A stretch of DNA of 64,000 bases from Gluconobacter aidae (lineage in GTDB: Bacteria; Pseudomonadota; Alphaproteobacteria; Acetobacterales; Acetobacteraceae). The stretch covers positions 51,137-115,136 of the forward strand of contig NZ_WIPH01000007.1 of the NCBI RefSeq assembly GCF_009547075.1, read 5' to 3'. The notes beneath the pieces are model-generated. The model saw only the letters and a list, made by a program, of their open reading frames with translations. It did not search any database and was not told the DNA's origin. Positions 62,068-64,000 of the stretch are shown piece after piece. Position 1 is the stretch's first letter, and each line of letters opens with the position of its first letter. The translations under genes and the position numbers were made by a program.

Positions 62068-63765
62068 ATGCAGAAAACCATCATGCGTCGCGTGGCTCAG
62101 GGTCAGGGCCACGAACCCGCCGATCTGGTCATCCGGAATGTCCGGCTGTTCGATCTGGTCACGGGCGATCTCATCCCGACCGATATCGCCATCTGCGGCG
62201 ACCGGATCGTCGGGACCTATGGCTCATACGAAGGCGTGCAGACGATCGCCGGCGCGGGCCGGATCGCCGTACCGGGCTTCATCGACACCCATCTGCACGT
62301 TGAATCCTCGCTCGTCACACCGTTCGAGTTCGATCGCTGCGTTCTGCCGCATGGTGTGACGACGGCCATCTGCGATCCTCATGAAATGGCCAATGTGCTG
62401 GGGCGTGCGGCGTTCGATTACTTTCTGGCCGCTGCCGAGCGGACCATCATGGATCTGCGCCTCAACCTGTCGAGCTGTGTTCCAGCCACGTCCATGGAGA
62501 CATCGGGCGCGGTTCTGAACGTGGATGATCTGCTGGCCTATCGGGGCCATCCGAAAGTGATCGGTCTGGCCGAGTTCATGAACATCCCGGGTGTTCTGAA
62601 TGGCGATCCGGGATGCATGGACAAGCTGGCGGCCTTTGCGGACGGGCATATCGACGGTCACGCACCGCTCATGCGGGGCAAGGCCCTGAACGGCTATCTG
62701 GCTGCCGGGATTTCAACCGATCATGAAGCCACGGCTGCTGACGAAGCACTGGAAAAAGTGCGCAAGGGTATGACGGTCCTGATCCGGGAAGGGTCGGTCT
62801 GCAAGGATCTTGAAGCACTGGCGCCGTTGCTGAACGTCGCCACATCGCCGTTCTTCGCGTTCTGCACCGATGACCGCAATCCGCTTGAAATTGCGCATGA
62901 GGGTCATCTGGATTTCCTGATCCGTCGGGCTATCGAACTCGGGGTGGAGCCTCTGGCTGCCTATCGTGCGGCTTCCCTGTCCGCCGCGACGGCGTTTGGC
63001 CTGAAAGATCGCGGACAGATCGCGCCGGGCAAGCGCGCGGATATCGTCCTGCTCGATGATCTGGAACGCTGTCAGGTGTCGGACGTCATTTCCGCCGGTC
63101 GTCTGGTGAATGATGCGCTGTTTGCCCGACGCGAGATCGTGGCGCCCGTCGGACTGGAGAGCGTGCGACTGCCGCGCCCTGTCACCGCGCAGGACATGGC
63201 TGTTGAAGGCAGCGGCGCAGACCGTCCGGTCATGGGCATCATTCCGGGACAGATCATCACGGAGTTCCTGCGTTTTGATCTGCCGGAAAAAGAGGGGCAG
63301 GTCTTACCCGACTCCATGCGGGATATCGCGAAGGTCTGTGTCGTCGCGCGGCATGGACATAATGACAATATCGGCCGGGGCTTTGTGCGCGGTTTCGGCC
63401 TGAAGGACGGCGCACTGGCCTCGTCCGTTGGGCATGACAGTCACAATATCTGCGTCGTGGGCACCAGTGACGCCGACATGGCCTGCGCGGTGAACCATCT
63501 GGAAAAAACCGGCGGTGGTTTCGTGGCAATCCGCAATGGACAGGTTCTCGCGGACCTGCGCCTTCCGGTCGCGGGGCTGATGAGTGATGCACCTTACGAA
63601 CAGGTGCGCGATGATCTGGTCGTGCTCCGGCAGGCCGCGAAAGAGATGGGGGTTGTTCTGGAGGAGCCATTCCTGCAACTGGCCTTCCTGCCCCTCCCGG
63701 TCATCCCCCATCTCAAAATCACGGATTTCGGAATGATTGATGTCCGGACCATGAGCGTAGTGTGA
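62068..63765 (+). CDS. ade: Adenine deaminase
   Basis: Ade deaminates adenine to hypoxanthine for purine salvage. The 565-residue amidohydrolase has the metal motif [16 protein letters not shown] (His75, His77), [41 protein letters not shown] and [14 protein letters not shown]. The adenine-deaminase-specific C-terminal domain follows ([21 protein letters not shown]). Length and motifs match the AdeC/YerA type rather than the Add-like adenine deaminases. It follows panC by 58 bases on the same strand with GGAGGATTTCAGGC as ribosome site. Confidence 0.95.
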   Translation: MQKTIMRRVAQGQGHEPADLVIRNVRLFDLVTGDLIPTDIAICGDRIVGTYGSYEGVQTIAGAGRIAVPGFIDTHLHVESSLVTPFEFDRCVLPHGVTTAICDPHEMANVLGRAAFDYFLAAAERTIMDLRLNLSSCVPATSMETSGAVLNVDDLLAYRGHPKVIGLAEFMNIPGVLNGDPGCMDKLAAFADGHIDGHAPLMRGKALNGYLAAGISTDHEATAADEALEKVRKGMTVLIREGSVCKDLEALAPLLNVATSPFFAFCTDDRNPLEIAHEGHLDFLIRRAIELGVEPLAAYRAASLSAATAFGLKDRGQIAPGKRADIVLLDDLERCQVSDVISAGRLVNDALFARREIVAPVGLESVRLPRPVTAQDMAVEGSGADRPVMGIIPGQIITEFLRFDLPEKEGQVLPDSMRDIAKVCVVARHGHNDNIGRGFVRGFGLKDGALASSVGHDSHNICVVGTSDADMACAVNHLEKTGGGFVAIRNGQVLADLRLPVAGLMSDAPYEQVRDDLVVLRQAAKEMGVVLEEPFLQLAFLPLPVIPHLKITDFGMIDVRTMSVV

Positions 63766-63813
63766 AGCATAGGGTGCCGTTCCTGATAAATTTCGCAATC
63801 CTCGGTCACAAAC

Positions 63814-63850
63814 CTGTTGCACCACGGCCCGTTCGGAATCGTGGCAACAG
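63814..63850. repeat. Imperfect inverted repeat after ade
   Basis: CTGTTGCACCACG (63814-63826) and CGTGGCAACAG (63840-63850) pair except for a two-base bulge. There is no T run beside it, so it is not a clear terminator. It ends just before the small ORF at the window edge and could be its regulatory site or the end of the ade transcript. Confidence 0.35.
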
Positions 63851-63858
63851 CAATACAG

Positions 63859-64000
63859 ATGAAGAACGACAGTACCGGGATCATTAAGAACGGCTACTAT
63901 GGATTTTCTTGGACGACGTTCTTTTTTGGAGCTTTGCCTGCTTCCCAGGTCCGAGGTGCTCGATGGCTCCTTGATATACATATGTGCAGGGCCTGGAAGG
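63859..64000 (+). CDS. Start of a small membrane-type protein (DUF2628-like), cut by window end, possibly frameshifted
   Basis: From an ATG at 63859 the frame reads MKNDSTGIIKNGYYGFSWTT and continues FFFGALPA, an opening that resembles small membrane proteins with the GFSWTTLFFG motif. After ALPA the same frame becomes Arg/Trp-rich and unlike the family. A one-base shift near 63937 instead reads RSEVLDGSLIYIC, which fits the family better. This suggests a frameshift or sequencing error, but only 47 codons are visible. The ribosome site is weak. Confidence 0.35.
   Translation, partial: MKNDSTGIIKNGYYGFSWTTFFFGALPASQVRGARWLLDIHMCRAWK

Noticed and set aside
1..64000. Search by eye for CRISPR repeats, transposase genes, integrases, rRNA, tmRNA and SRP RNA
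   Set aside because: None found; the content is core metabolic, envelope and repair genes without signs of recent transfer.

Overview
The window is a GC-rich, gene-dense alphaproteobacterial chromosome segment that most resembles an acetic acid bacterium of the genus Gluconobacter (Acetobacteraceae). The reasons are: a pentose-phosphate operon with a fused transaldolase/glucose-6-phosphate isomerase, a short 6-phosphogluconate dehydrogenase and gluconokinase; the alphaproteobacterial signatures ATP12, CtrA, IspDF fusion, MetZ and a SAM-II-type riboswitch; and a type II NADH dehydrogenase. I see no insertion sequence, prophage, CRISPR array or rRNA. The content is mostly core genome, and genus assignment is inference from gene content.

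Layout. 1-7.0 kb: the end of an AsmA/YhdP-like gene, then rarA, an RluA-type pseudouridine synthase, a second AsmA gene and ATP12 in a tightly overlapping run. 7.1-11.1 kb: a tiny membrane ORF, a bidirectional terminator, then leftward lprI-like, ispDF, apaG and metZ; metZ is preceded by a SAM-II-like riboswitch and a terminator-like hairpin. A tRNA-Gly(CCC) follows. 11.1-16.1 kb, leftward: a secreted hypothetical, a 2OG-Fe dioxygenase, type II ndh, argJ and a parvulin. 16.2-28.2 kb, rightward: secA, yebC, ruvCAB, ybgC and the complete tolQRAB-pal-cpoB envelope-constriction system. 28.2-33.0 kb: tilS, ftsH, glmM.

33.0-36.2 kb: ctrA, divergent from fliI-fliJ. This CtrA has Glu in place of the phosphoacceptor Asp51 and Ser in place of the acidic-pocket Asp8, and a near-consensus CtrA box lies in its promoter region. 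This is the most unusual feature of the window. 36.2-42.1 kb: hypothetical proteins, an M29 aminopeptidase, a GT2 glycosyltransferase, hisC with an ankyrin protein, and a metallo-beta-lactamase-fold hydrolase. 42.2-51.6 kb: tkt, tal-pgi, gnd, a HAD phosphatase, pgl, rpiA and gntK, a nearly complete pentose phosphate pathway in one co-directional block with an internal terminator-like hairpin, followed by yaiI. 51.7-54.8 kb: a LysR regulator, an AldA-like aldehyde dehydrogenase and a DJ-1/PfpI protein. 54.8-61.1 kb, leftward: a TonB-dependent receptor with glpQ, and a flavoprotein with a HerA-like ATPase. 61.2-64.0 kb: panC, adenine deaminase and the start of a small membrane-type protein cut by the window end.

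Gene starts were moved from the longest open frame wherever a ribosome binding site, a signal peptide or family length favoured an internal start; these choices are stated per gene. Family assignments rest on recognised motifs and remembered family sequences; no database search was run.
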